A stretch of DNA of 64,000 nt from Ziziphus jujuba (GCF_031755915.1 NC_083383.1:29697501-29761500), one strand, 5' to 3'. Counted from the stretch's first letter, positions 35,414-47,819 are shown. Notes: a model not told the origin generated them from the letters alone. Numbers and translations: made by a program.

Positions 35414-36050
35414 GTTGGATATATGACGAGTTTGAATCGCTTGAGGATGAAACAAGGAGATTTGAAATCTTGTTATCCACTAAGAAAAGAAAAATAAAAT
35501 AACGAAAGAGAATAAAATCTTTGCATATTTCTATAGAAGATAAAACATGTACATTTTAGTCTCATTTTTAGATATCTTTTGTTTTCTTCATAATTTTCAT
35601 TTGAAACAAAGTAAAATGTTTTTGAAAAAAAAAAAAAAATTGATGTTATTTGCATTTACACGGGGATAAGAAGTGTCTCTTGCAACTTGAAACTTATTCA
35701 GAAGCTCCTTCATTTTCAAAAACCGTTTCCTTTTGCTTTGGATTTGTAATATGTTCCACTCCAAATTTGTCTCAATTTATTCTCACACTTTAAGAGCATT
35801 GCACATTCGTCTAAATTTCTTTCAAATATCTTAGCCTTTTTTACTCTTTCCGATTGGGGAAAAAAAATGGCAAACCAGCAAAATTGCTCCCTAAAACAGT
35901 AAGGGAAATGAACTATAACAAGGTGAACTATGATACAAATGTTTTTTTCAAGTTCATTGTTGCAACTTGCAGCTATAATCAGTACAAGGAGAAACAAAAC
36001 GCGATTCCTATTGTGTGCAATTGTTCACCAGAAAAGATAATAGGTGCCAA
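35414..36050. other. Flank between copia-1 and RAD1
   Basis: It contains the right TSD (GTTGG) and sequence downstream of the RAD1 stop codon, probably including its 3' UTR. No other gene recognised. Confidence 0.4.
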
Positions 36051-38294
36051 CTAGTCATTCTCAGTGTCCTCATCTTCCTCTGGTTTCACGAAGAATTCAA
36101 TATAAGCAATACGACTTGGACGCTGATAGCCAGCAGAATTGATATGCGGGTGAGGAATGGATGATCTTGCCACTGAAACTAGGTGCTGAACTTTCAGCAT
36201 TCCACCTCTCCCAATAGTCAACTTGCTTCCCCTATTATCTTTGATGACGCTACCAGGTATGTTCAAAGTTGTTGCTTTGAGGAACTTGTATTTATAACTA
36301 TAACAATAGGAAAGAACCATGAAATAAAATGGTGCTGGCCAAGTGGATATGATTATTCCAGGATAATTATTATGAGACCTATGAGAAACTTGGCGATCAC
36401 AATGACATGCCATCAAAAGATCCGCATTTACATAACACATGAAGTCTATCTGGAAATTGACAAAATGGTTTACAAATGTGAAAAAATATACAAGCGTGAT
36501 TCTGTGACTTTTTAGTACTTTTTAGCAATACCTGCAGATCTTCATGTCCATTACCTCTCAAGGTAACAGTAGGAGGAACTGGTTGTAATGTGATCAGGAT
36601 GCTTGAACCAGGCCATTCAAGATCATCAATAGCTTCCTTCAGTGCGGCAGACTTAGGTTCAACTACCATAATTCTTGATATTAGTTGTAACACAAGTGGA
36701 TAATGAAGAATTAGTAAGAAAATAATGGATAGATGGATTAAAACCACATTTTATAATCTTTTAGTTGTAAGATTTTATGTTTTTAGTGCAAAATGCAAAC
36801 AACATCCCTCCCTTTACAAATATATATATATATATATATACACACATAATAAATTTTTAGTAAATGCATAATGTACCTTAACGGTAAAAGTAAGTGGCGT
36901 GCTCCCTGCAGGTTCTAAATTGTAATCCCATGAAACTGTATCTGGGATCCTTGTTCTGATCTCTGCATAGATGCCTGCATCCCATGAATCAACAGACCTA
37001 ACATACACATCAAAGAAAATAAATTTATCATACAGGGATTTGGATCATCACCCAAAACAAAGATATAAAGATTATAAAGAGTTGCACTATCAACTTCGCA
37101 TATTCACAACGCACACTCAAATTGGATAGAGAAAGACAGAGAGATAATCCTGTAACGTTTTTAACGTTTTTAATTTAATTTGAATGATTTGATGGGTTCT
37201 GTCTTTAATGGGCTTTATGGCATTAATGGGCTCTTAATTATTTCCGTTGGTTGCTTGGAATAAGGAAAGGAAAAACAAAAGAAGGAAAGAGGGAATTTTG
37301 ATTTTGATTTTTGACTTAATCTCCCTCCCGTGTGTTTTGGAAAATTAGAGAGAAAATTGGTTTTTTCTGCATCTTTGGATTTTTGGTATGTGAGTATAGT
37401 AAAGATCAAAGTACATTGATAGCTCTAGGGAAAGCTTTGGAGGTATAGTGTCCAAGAGTTTTCGAATTTATTATATTCTGGGAGACAACCGTCGAAAAAA
37501 TATCTACACCGGTAGAATAGAAATTATCTTAAAGAAACTATGGTACCACACAGATCTTGAATTAAATTCATCACAACAGATCAAATACTAAAGAAATACA
37601 GGTTCTCAATTTATTTTATCAATTTCCTATATCAATTTTCTATATTTTTATTTATATATTCCTTCCACATATATATTCATATATTGTGTATAATTTTTTT
37701 TTAACAATTCCAACCACCAACCGTGCAAGAACATTCCACCTGACCATAAAAATGTTTTGAACTATGAACAGTAAAAGTACAATCTAAGTTTGGTCAGCTT
37801 TCATTCCTTTGATCCAAAGGCACGAAAAGTTTACAACAATAGACATGTTTTTTCTCATGAGCAGAATCTAACCAAATATGCATCACTAACTCAGCACATG
37901 CAAATGCTTATCAGGAATTTATTTTGTCCCCGATGAAACCAACAAAAATTTCTATCTAAAAGGAAAAAAATATCACAAACCAAATGTTTAAATCAGAAAA
38001 TGGCAAATGCTAATTACTTTTCCTGCCAATCATTTCAATTTTTCTTTGTGTAAGTAATTGAAAAAACAACAAGACTACATATTAAATTCTGCTAAGTCTT
38101 TTTTTCCAGACCAACAATCCTTTTATGATAGGAACATACTCAAGAAGTAGCTGCATATTAGGACCCGGGTATTGACTATCAATTGTGCTTGAATGTCCAG
38201 GAACTGAAAACGTGTTCAAGCAATCAACAAATAGGCCCAAGCTCACTCCAAAACGCGGTCGCCCTTGCGCACTGTACTCGTAACGAACGAAAAG
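36051..38294 (-). CDS. RAD1: RAD1 (9-1-1 checkpoint clamp subunit), 5'-incomplete
   Basis: RAD1 with RAD9 and HUS1 forms the PCNA-like 9-1-1 clamp that is loaded on damaged DNA in the nucleus. Five minus-strand exons with GT-AG introns: 38294-38140 (LFVRYEYSAQGRPRFGVSLG, ending MQLLLE), 36997-36877 (SVDSWDAGIYAEIRTRIPD), 36651-36532 (SAALKEAIDDLEWPGSSI), 36449-36379 (IDFMCYVNADLLMACHCD) and 36297-36051 (YKYKFLKATTLNIPGSVIKD to EEDEDTEND, TAG). The exons total 714 nt and stay in one frame with no stop: 237 residues. The family is usually near 280-310 residues; the N-terminal 60-70 residues were not found up to 42000. A copia solo LTR lies in the first visible intron. Either the first exon(s) are lost or diverged, or this is a partial duplicate of the true gene. 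Confidence 0.85.
37151..37706 (+). mobile_element. copia solo LTR in a RAD1 intron
   Basis: The sequence begins 'tgtaacgtttttaacg' and ends 'tttttttttaaca', and shares order and words with the copia-1 LTRs ('atgggctt', 'cattaatgggct', 'tggttgcttggaa' versus the related LTR positions, 'gggagacaaccgtcg', 'acaggttc'). The flanks are AATCC (37146-37150) and ATTCC (37707-37711), one mismatch from a 5-bp duplication. No internal region or second LTR is present, so it is a solo LTR of a sister subfamily. It lies opposite to the direction of RAD1 transcription. Confidence 0.8.
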
Positions 38295-38819
38295 CTACAC
38301 AAAAATTTAAATTAAAAAAAAAAAAGAAAAATATTTTTTTTGAAAAGTTAAATGCCGTTTTTATTCCCCGGCTCAACTAATCTCAGACTCAAGGGGAAAT
38401 TTCAACTTTCCCAGCTCAGCTCCAAATTTATTTCATTTTTCCTGATTTTTCCGGGCAACCAAACAATGCAATTAAAGGATATTAAAGCAAAGCAACTTCT
38501 GGGACTGAACTGCGGTAGCTCTTTTTGGGAAGAATGGTACCTCGAACGGTGGCTGTTTCTGGCTCGAACGGTGGGAGATAGTGGAAAAGAAAGGGAAGGG
38601 AAGGTTATGGGAGACGGGAAGCTTGTGGGAGCACGTTTTGGAAGGGAAATTGACATGGGAGGGACATTGACATTTTATTATGGACTGTCCATTTTAATCG
38701 AATGCACAGTAAAGACCACATTTTTGAACTGAATGAAACATGGATAGGATGGTCCTGACTCACCTTAGAAGCTCTACATATATATATATATATATATATA
38801 TGATCAAAAAGCAAGATAT
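38295..38819 (-). other. Upstream of the first visible RAD1 exon
   Basis: On the minus strand this contains a pyrimidine-rich, moderately GC-rich stretch (38500-38660) and an intron-like segment near 38400-38475 ('tgcattgtttggttgcccgg'). It resembles the promoter/5' UTR/first-intron part of a plant gene, but I found no RAD1 N-terminal coding sequence in any frame. A TA microsatellite lies at 38778-38801. Confidence 0.4.
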
Positions 38820-38828
38820 TAAAAAAAA

Positions 38829-40210
38829 GGGATATTGTCAGCATTGATCTCTTAACTATGCTATGTTTAACACTTTAGTCCCTCAACTTTTTTTTTTTTT
38901 TGGTGACAAATTGATCCACAAACTAGTTTATTGTGTGAACTGTTCATCCTTTCCGTTTAATTCCATCCATTTTGCATCGTTACATGCTTGTGTAAATCAC
39001 ATGAGGCAATGAGAGGGGCATACAAAGTCTTTTCACACACTTTCTCTTCTCTTTTAGGCTTGTCACCGACTCACCATGCCACCACTCTGGATCTTTGACT
39101 TGATGATGTGGTTTTTGTTTCCGACTATGTCCAACCATTGATGCAGTTCATGGCCTCCATCCCTAAAGATTAGTGGATAGTTTTGGTAAGCCATATTTGT
39201 GCTAGACTTTGTATTTCTCTTGCTATGAGTGTTTTTTTGCCATTAATTCTCATAAAAAAAAAAAGTGCAAAATTTATTCTCTTGCCTACATAATCATTTT
39301 TAATATTATTTCTCTTATTAATTTTACACATCTCAACCTATTCTCATGGGGAGGAAAAAACAGTACTTCAAGTGAACCCAATGGAGCTCTTTTATACAGG
39401 TTGCCATTTTACATCTTGGCAATTCCCAGATGAAACATACAGCCCAATAGTAGCTTCAACAATCTTTGGTGCAAAGGCATGTATTTTCTCTACATACTAA
39501 CAAATCTTAAAGCAAATTCATGATTCTTTGACTATTTATTAATGGATATTTAGGATTTGGAATTAGCAAAACAGTGTAGTAGAAGCGAATTATCCGAATA
39601 TGCAAAAGGGAAAAAAAGAAAAAAAAAGAAAAAAGAAATTATTTGAAGGGGTCCAGCAGTTGATGTCTTAGTGAAAGAAGAATTCCAACGGTGCAAGATG
39701 AAAAATAGTCTCACCCAATAAGTTATATCAATAAAAGAAATTGGTAACATGGTATCTTCAAGCCTCAAGAACTATGCCAGTGTTTGCTCAAGATGCAAAG
39801 CAAGTTTGATGAATATCAGTAATTATGACTGAGTTTCTCTCCTCAAAAGAGGGAAAAAAAAAAAAAAAAAAAAGAAAAAAAGAAGAAATTATTTGGATTT
39901 CCTATCTTTTAATGATTAAAGCTTCTCTGGTTTTCCTAAATCCTTAGCACCTTTAATTTCTCTATTTGCTTTCGTCTCTAATACAGAGAAGGGAGAGAAG
40001 GACGAAGGATATGAAAAACTTACATGTCCTTCATTATTGTCTCATGTGATTTTACATATGAATATAACGGTGCAAAATGGATGGAATTAAACGGAAATGA
40101 TGAACAGTGCACACAATCAACTAGTTTGGATACCACTTTGTCACAAAAAAGAATTAAGGGACTAAAGTGTTAAACATAGCATAGTTAAAGAACCAATGCT
40201 GACAATATCC
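38829..40210. mobile_element. 1.38-kb long-TIR element, probably Mutator-like
   Basis: The two ends are inverted copies for roughly 180 bp: 'ggatattgtcagcattg' with 'actatgctatgtttaacact' on the left, and the reverse complement at 40150-40210. Further inward are matching 'gtttaattccatccatttt' and 'cacatgaggcaatgag'-type segments, with weaker agreement. A 9-bp duplication 'taaaaaaaa' flanks it (38820-38828, 40211-40219), fitting a MULE, though A-runs weaken that evidence. The interior has A-runs and no transposase. Confidence 0.7.
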
Positions 40211-40219
40211 TAAAAAAAA

Positions 40220-41128
40220 ATAATGAAGTATTTACTAAAATAATATAATATATACTATATATATATATCTATATATAGTGAAATCAATTATGGGTTTTGA
40301 TTTATGCAAAAATAATAATTTGATAATAAAATAATACAACACTTAATTACGTGGTGCCGAACAGATAAATGATCAAAATACTTTTGGAGCTATTTTAACT
40401 ATAACTTTTCAATTTTAAATTTGATTTTGATGTACTGCGAATCTACAAACGTAAGTTGATCTCTCAGGCAAAATGAAATTCCTCTTGCAATGTCAAATGT
40501 GGGATCCACTTGATCAAACTCAATCAATCGTGATTAAATTTGATTAAAAATTCAAATTTGAAGCATTTTTTCCTAATAGAATGTTACAAGATTAGTAATT
40601 ATTTCAAATATAAGCTAATTATACATAACTTTAAAAAAACCTTGAATAATTTTTTTTTGTTGAAAAACATGATCATAAAAAACCAAAAACATAAGCCTTA
40701 TAAAAACAAGGGGTACTCTTTTTTTTTTTTTTGGGATAAATAAAAAAACAAAAAAGAGTATTCAGTAATAAGCAATTGAACATTGTTATTCAATCATCCA
40801 ACTGCCATGTAAGAGTATTCTAAAGGATTCGCTATTTGTCTTATATTATTCATTTTAAAGAATTAACATTTAAACAAAATTGTTTCAATGGGTTTTTTAT
40901 ATTGACTTTTCTAATATAAAAAGTGTAGAGAATCAAATTCATTTTTTTATTTCAATATCATTTTATTTTAATTTAATTCATTATAAATTCCTATACTACT
41001 ATTATAATATTTAAAAGATAAATTTTTTGGATAATTTATTTAAAAGATAATTTATGTGAAAAGAAATAGGAAATATAAAAAGAGAAATAAATATTTTATT
41101 GATAAAAGAAAAATAAAAAATATAAATA
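40220..41128. other. AT-rich stretch, no feature recognised
   Basis: A/T-rich sequence with a TA/ATC microsatellite-like run at about 40251-40275; no gene seen. Confidence 0.45.
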
Positions 41129-41578
41129 AAAGCATCTCTAACAGACTTTCTAAAAAGCATTGTCTTTTCTATCTTAAAGGGTCTTATTTCATTTTCACAA
41201 TTCCAATGAACTTTCTAAATTGAAAAATTCAAATAAAGAATGGAATCTCTTTCTAAATGTAGAAAACCAAAACCCACGCTCTTAAAACTCATCTATCTGT
41301 ATACAATTTTCTATGAAACATTTTAGTTAATTTACTATTTATAACTTTATATTTCAATTTTTTTTAAATACTACTTTGGTGTAAAGAAGAGAAATAAAAG
41401 AGAGAGAAAATGTGAATCATATTGTTCATGAAGAACTGCAAAATAAATAGTAATTATATATAGTACCATTGAAGATGGATAAAAAATCTCACTTTTTATT
41501 CTTTAAAATCATTTAATAAACTTTTTATTTTGAAAATCATACTCTTTAAAAGAAAAAAACACCATTGAATATGCTCTA
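41129..41578. mobile_element. MITE candidate
   Basis: The left end 'agcatctctaacagac' (41131-41146) and right end 'caccattgaatatgctct' (41560-41577) are imperfect inverted repeats of the 'gagcatctccaatgg' kind common in plant MITEs. The inside is non-coding and has repeated 'actttttattttgaaaatca'-type words. No target-site duplication was established. Confidence 0.4.
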
Positions 41579-41879
41579 AAATTTTTATTGAAAAATCTTT
41601 TAAAATTCCACTCTCTAGTTTAAAAATGTTCTTTATTGTGAAGATTATACTCTTTATTTTTAAAAAAGTCCATAGGGTGCATTATTATTCGAATATCATA
41701 ACTTTTATCTTGATTTTATAATATCAAGATACAATGCATTTAATATGGTAGATTGGCTAGTCATTAATTGGCACTAACAAGGTTCTTTAATGTGTCAAAA
41801 TTATAAAATGCAACACCTCCTTCTTGCAACATTATCAAGCCAAAAATTAATTGAAAAAAAAAAAAGAGAGAGACAATCG

Positions 41880-42437
41880 ATGTCCATGGAATTATTCATC
41901 GTTTCTCTGCTTCTCTTTGCAACTATGTACTATTTCTATCATATATATCGTTCCAAAAGCTCCGCCGCATATGGAAACAAGAATACTCCTTACCCTCTAG
42001 GAACCAAAGGTTGGCCTCTCGTTGGCGAAACCCTACACTAAGTGTGGGGATCCAAAAAAGGCAACCCAGAAAAGTTCATAGCAGAAAGGACAAGCAGATA
42101 CTCCTCCAACATCTTCAAGACTTCGTTGCTCAACGAAAACATGGTGCTCTTCTGCACCGCGGAGAGTAACAAGTTCTTGTATTCAAATGAAAACAAGCTG
42201 GTAAGGGCTTGGTGGCCGAAAACCTTCGAGAAAATCTTCTCCAACTCCAAGAAAACAAACCAAATAGAAGAAACCATGAGGTTGCGAAAGATCCTTTCGC
42301 CTTTTCTCAAGCCTCAGTCACTCCAAAAATACATCGGCATCATGGATTTGCAGACAAAAAAGCATTTCAACACGCAGTGGGATGGTCGAGACCATAAATT
42401 TTCATCTTTTTTTCTTTCAATTTTGTTTTTGGGCTAA
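41880..42437 (+). pseudogene. Truncated CYP716-type cytochrome P450 pseudogene
   Basis: CYP716 enzymes are ER-anchored P450s that often oxidise pentacyclic triterpenes such as beta-amyrin at C-28. From the ATG at 41880 there is an N-terminal membrane helix (LFIVSLLLFATMYYFY), the proline-rich hinge region 'PYPLGTKGWPLVGETL', then an in-frame TAA (42039-42041). The frame then continues with 'GNPEKFIAERTSRYSSNIFK', 'FLYSNENKLVRAWWPKTFEK' and 'SPFLKPQSLQKYIGIMDLQ'. After 'QWDGRD' (about 42385) similarity ends and the frame closes at 42437. The remaining two thirds, including the I-helix, ExxR and heme-binding Cys regions, are absent. Family assignment is from recognised motifs; the exact subfamily is uncertain. 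Confidence 0.85.
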
Positions 42438-42799
42438 TTTATTTTATTCGCAATTTATTTCCTTTTCATACTATAGTGATCTCAGACCAAATTCTGAACA
42501 GTTTTCACACGTAATCTAGCAATTTATCCAGGAATTCCATCCAATGTTGAACACCTTCACTAGCAGAAACCTAATATCTTACTATTAATCATCATGTGAA
42601 CTCTGTAAATATATTATATACTGCTCAACCATTTTCTTCGATTTTCTTAAACAATATTTAAACAGAATAAGTTTAGAAGCTAATTAATTAAAATTTTGGA
42701 TGTTAATCACCTCACTTCAAGCCCAGATCCAAGAGAATTAAACATATGAAAGTCCAAGTGAGCAAGTTCAAGCCTAAAAGACCTGAAACGATCCCAATC

Positions 42800-42962
42800 T
42801 ACAGTAAGGACCGAGAGTAAGGAGTGAAGGCGTTGATTTGACTAGCAAAATTAATATGGACCCTTGGAGTTGGTAAGGAGTTAAGCTGTTGATCTTTAAA
42901 ATCAAAAAGGACCCCTGGAGGAGGTAAGGAGTTGAGGACGTGTTTGATCTTTAAATCGAGCC
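42800..42962. repeat. Three diverged approximately 50-bp direct repeats
   Basis: Units with '(g)taaggagt(t/g)(a/g)ag' followed by 'gttgat' and preceded by 'ggaccc(c/t)tggag' occur near 42805-42843, 42858-42900 and 42909-42955. The first is the most diverged. Confidence 0.6.
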
Positions 42963-44540
42963 ATCTGTGTTAACAAAATGACTAGAAAGGGATTTGAATT
43001 TTAACCGAAATAGCAAAGGGCTTCATCATATTTACATAAATATAAATAAAGAAGTATATAGATTGTCCAACCAATATGATTAGGTCCGTTCATTATTTGG
43101 GATTGTAGGATATGCCAATTTTTATTCCTTCTACTTTTTCTGTTTTATACCGTCAAATAATAATGATAATAATAAAGTCACATAGCATCAATTTCAAAGG
43201 AAGAGGAGGGTATAAGTCAAGTCATTTCCCTCATTAAAAGCCTCTACTATATTATTGGGATCAGTGATTGAGAAGTTAAATGAGCTTTGATAAAGCTACT
43301 TTTTTTTTTTTTAATTTTATTTTAGAGGAAATAAGGGAGCTGAATAAAGCCAGGGTTTTATATTTGAAATACTAATTTATATTTGTTCAATATTCAATTC
43401 AGAGATTTATGCTTGATTTTTTATAATTTTCGGTTAATATCCAAATGGATTTTGCATAGAAGGAAAATATGCTTTATTCGGACAAATTCTTAATTTTAGG
43501 AGATTTGAGTGATTTTTTTAAGGAATAACTCTCTACATTATAAAAATTGCCTTAACAAGAGAAGCTTCATTCTATCAATAGAGCCATAGAAGGCCAAGAG
43601 GAGGATCTTTCAATTTTTAGAGTATTTTCAATAATTTTGTCTATTATTAGAATTTTTTTTTTATCACATCATAAATAGACAATCAAACTTTTCTAATGAA
43701 TCAACTATCTAAGTACTCCATCAAGTTGATAAGAAAAAAAAAATAGACATTATTAATTTAATTTTTTACTTTTGAAGGATCTGTTAAACATTATGAAATT
43801 TTTTAAAAGCAAAATTTTCGTTAAATATTAATTTTTTAAAAAAATAATAAAATATATATATAATTAATTAACAATTATAAATAATATTCTGCACATTGTT
43901 ATTGAAGAATAATTAAAAAATTTATTGTACATTTATGCCATTTAAATTTAGATAATATCAATTTTTATATCACATAACTAGTAATCTATATTCATTATTA
44001 AAGTTGCCCTTAATCAATCAAAACACTATATTATTCTATGATGTTCCTACTTAATTTAGTTTATATCATATTTCTTCATTTCTCTACAAAATTTTTATTA
44101 TTTTTATCTTACAAATTTATCCTCTATCTTTTACTTGAATTAATTCATATTTAAATTCTTTTTTTTCAAATGCATTTAAGAATTTATAATTTGACTATTC
44201 TCTGTAAATTAATATAGTTGTCCTGATTCTGTCAAATTTACATTGCACAATTTCTTTTATTGTTTTTATCACTATATATATTTTTATTTTAATTTAAAAT
44301 GACACGCCCGCATATCCACACACAAATAAAGATAACTGAATTTGCTTGGTGCTTGGAAGAAAAAAAATACCAAACGTATAGTCTCTACGAAAAGCTAATT
44401 TAAGCATTGGAGGTGCTGACACACTTAGAAAAGAAAAAAAAAAAAAATACCAGGTGGCATGAAAAGAATAGGAGGATAACTCTCATTGTCCTCACTAAAA
44501 ACCTATGCAGTCTCAATATTCCTCATTAAAAACCTATACT

Positions 44541-44640
44541 GTACTCTGTCTCTAAAAGCTAGCTTAAGCATTGCGGGGACCTTGTCTACCGTACTCTGTC
44601 TCTAAAAGCTACGTTAAGCATTGCGGGGACCTTATCTAGT
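44541..44640. repeat. Two-copy 50-bp tandem repeat
   Basis: The 50-bp unit 'gtactctgtctctaaaagct...' with 'ttaagcattgcggggacctt' occurs at 44541-44590 and 44591-44640 with only a few differences. A weaker relative without the middle precedes at 44395-44415. Confidence 0.85.
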
Positions 44641-45389
44641 ACATTGTCATTGCTGCACAAGTGAAGGTCTTTTTGTAAGTATTCCAAGTTGAAGCTGGGT
44701 ACAAAATGGAAGGAGAAAGCTAAGAGATGCGGTGTGACAATAATAAGGTCAGGTTTGGTATATAAAATTATTATTTTTTAATAAAATAAAAATATCTATT
44801 TATAGGAATTAAAAAAGAAAAAAAATAAATATTTATACTGATATGTTTGGTTATCATCTTCAATTAGATTTAATATTTAGTCTTTATGAATTTTTTTTCA
44901 AAAATATTAAATTTGGTAAAAATTAGTTAAATATATATACTACGCGAAAATTAATATCTAGCGGCACTCATTTAGAGACGCTAAGAAACAAACGTATTTG
45001 AAAAAACAAAACCGCTATTCTAAGGTTAATATGTCAGTAAAAATTCAATAACTATACGACACATCCCAAAAAGTGTCGATGTCAAACGGTAGCTAAAAAC
45101 AACAACACACGATACATCCGTTAAGAATCTCTGAAAATGCGGCTGAACAGAATGGCCTTTAATACTTTTTTTTTTTTTTTTGCTAAAGTCATCTTTAATA
45201 CTGTACGTATATTTTATCTGAATTGTATTGTTTAAATGCTAGACTTATGAAAAATGATTAGCCATCCATTATCTATATTTACATAATAACAAAATTTAAT
45301 TATACGAGATTGTTGTTCAATTATATAATTTTTCATGTACAGGTTATTCTTGCAAATCTCTCAAATGGTATTTATTTATTTATTTATTT

Positions 45390-46500
45390 TTAAGATATAG
45401 ATAACAGGCGACGTACAAAAACCATTACAAGTTGTATGTTCCCCTTTTATTTTTTAGTTTTTAAATTAACCTGATTTTTTTTAAAACTTCAAATAATCAG
45501 TGAAAATATTTAAGCAACATAACTGAGCTAATTTAAAAAAAAAAAAAATAGGTAACAGGGCGACGCACAGTCTTCTTTATGCATCGCCTGTTCTCTTTTT
45601 TTTTTTTTTTTTTTGGTTCATTTAATTAATCTAATGTTATTTCAACTTCAAATAACCAATGAAAATATTAGAGCAACATAACTGAGCCAAATTTTTTTTT
45701 TATAATCAATCTAATTTTATTTCAACTTCAAATAACTAGTGAAAATATTTAAGCAATATAACTGAGCTGGTTTTTTTTTTTTTTTTTAAATATAGGTAAC
45801 AAGCGACCCACAGTCTTCTTTATGTGTCACCTGTTTTCTTTTTCTTTCTTTTTTTTTAATTCTTTTAATCAATCTAATTTTATTTCAACTACAAATAACC
45901 AGTGAAAATATTAGAGTAACATAACTGAGTTGGAATTTTTTTTTTTTTAAGATTTTGGTAACAGGCGACGCACAATGAAGATTGTGGGTCGCCTATTCTC
46001 CCTTTTTTTTTTTTTCTTTTAATCAATCTAATTTTATTTCAACCACAACTAACTAATGAAAATATTAGAGTAACATAACTAAGCTGTTTTTTTTTTTCTT
46101 TTTTTTAAGATTTTGGTAACAGGCAATGCACAATGAAATCATAGGCGACGCACATTGTGCATCTCCAGTTAGTAATAGGCAATGCACATTATGCGTCTCC
46201 AGTTAGTAATGTGCGTCGCCAATTACCAATATCCTAAAAAAAAAAATCAGCTCATTTATGTTGCTCTAATATTTTCACTGGTTATTTGTAGTTGAAATAA
46301 AATTAGATTGATAAAAAAAACCAAAAAAAAAAAAAAGACAGAATAGGCTAGACATAAAGAAGTCTATGCGTCACCTGTTACTTATATTTAAAAAAAAAAA
46401 AATAGCTCAGTTATGTTGCTTAAATATTTTCACTGGTTATTTGAAGTTGAAATAAAATTAAATTGATTAAAAAAAAAAAAAAGAACAGGCGACACATAAT
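45390..46500. repeat. CACTA subterminal repeat array, direct then inverted
   Basis: An approximately 80-190 bp spaced unit with 'gaaaatatt', 'gcaacataactgagc' and a T-run then 'aacaggcgacgcaca' occurs five times forward (marker near 45513, 45671, 45751, 45914, 46068). It occurs twice inverted ('gctca(g/t)ttatgttgct' near 46240 and 46404). The turn lies at about 46150-46220 among 'gcgacgcac' and 'gtgcgtcgcc' words. These are typical transposase-binding subterminal repeats. Confidence 0.8.
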
Positions 46501-47819
46501 GACGCCTATGAGTTGCCTCTGCATCACTTGTTCATTTAGAATGGGTTGCCTTAAATATCTGGTGATCCATGTATCATTTAATGTGTCGCTTGTTATTTCA
46601 AAATAAAAAAAAAATTAATCTATTATAAATTTTAAATTCAAATAAACTATCATTGATATCTAAAAACCTGAAAGTTCATCTCGTTGAACATACTTACGTC
46701 AAGCAATTGGACTATAAGTCCTTGTTGCATTAGATCAATTTACAATTGGTATACCCTATCTCAAATTAGGTCGTGAGAGATGTGTTTTTGTGTTTCGTGT
46801 ATACAAATATATGTGAATAATTGAAAAGAGCATTGATAAAACTGTTTTCTATTTTTAGATCAATCAAATTGATATTCATTGGAATGCTACGTGAAAATAT
46901 TTGTAGATGAAATTTCAAAAAAGTAATTAAATCTTAAAAATAAATTTTAAATACTAGGATATAAGGTGACTCTTTTAAATGCAACTGCGTCGCCTGTTCT
47001 TAAAATTTTGGAGACATAACAGGAACATTTATGAGAGTTACATATTTTAAAAGCAAATGCAAATTTTAAACTCAAATAAAGTACAAAATCCTATTTAAAG
47101 GGTGAAAAAACATAAATAAAAGAACAGGCGAAGCTATCTGAAGATAATGCGTCGCCATTTCCTCTAGTTTGTTAAAGAAAAAAAATATACAATTTAAGAG
47201 ACTTGCAAGTTTAAGCAGAAAATAAACCATACTTCGGAAAAAAAATTTAAAAGAATTAAAAAAATAGGCAACTCTAAAAATGTTATTGCATCGTCTGATC
47301 CATTGTCGTGTCTAACCTTTAGCGACATAGTTTATTTAAATGGGTCACCTATTTTGCCATCTTCTGAAAATTTTTGGCATGTATTAAAATTTTACGCGGG
47401 CGTTTGAATACCATTTCTTTTCACAAAATAGATGTTAGTACACTACCTAATAGATGTTAGAATTGGAAGCAATTTCAGAGAGACTTGAAGAGTGGGATAT
47501 TTCGGGTTTAATTTTCCATTTGCCTGCGTTGCTGTCTGAAAGCTGGATTTCTCTGTGTCGCCCTTGTAGTTAGCTTGGCTTCTTCTTTCTTCATCTCCAT
47601 GGTTTCAGTGAGTTTCCTTTTTCTTTATGATTGGTGGTGACATGTGGTGGGTTGGGTTATTTTTTATTTATTTATTTTTTCATTATAACCGGAGGTTAGG
47701 TTCGTTGGGTTTTCTTAATCTTGCTTTTGTTGAGGGTCGCTGGGTTTTCTTAATTTTTCTTTTGTCGATAATTTGTTTGTGATATTGTTTGACATTATTC
47801 TGCTTAGATTGGTTGGGAA

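Larger units (their letters stand above)
42438..44937. other. Intergenic region downstream of the CYP716 remnant
   Basis: No gene recognised. The segment 42613-42700 ('atactgctcaaccattttct', 'agctaattaatta') matches 24121-24205, indicating a shared ancient duplicate or repeat. The rest is AT-rich. Confidence 0.45.

Noticed and set aside
35414..35500. Frame reading WIYDEFESLEDETRRFEILL next to copia-1
   Set aside because: It looks protein-like, but crosses the TSD and has no upstream continuation at 27925 or recognisable family.
36051..36440. Single-exon gene reading through the last RAD1 exons
   Set aside because: The uninterrupted frame includes an 81-bp GT-AG intron (36298-36378) whose translation breaks the RAD1 similarity; splicing restores it.
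38183..38732. Plus-strand open frames over the first visible RAD1 exon and its upstream region
   Set aside because: They are antisense shadows of the RAD1 exon and of low-complexity upstream DNA.
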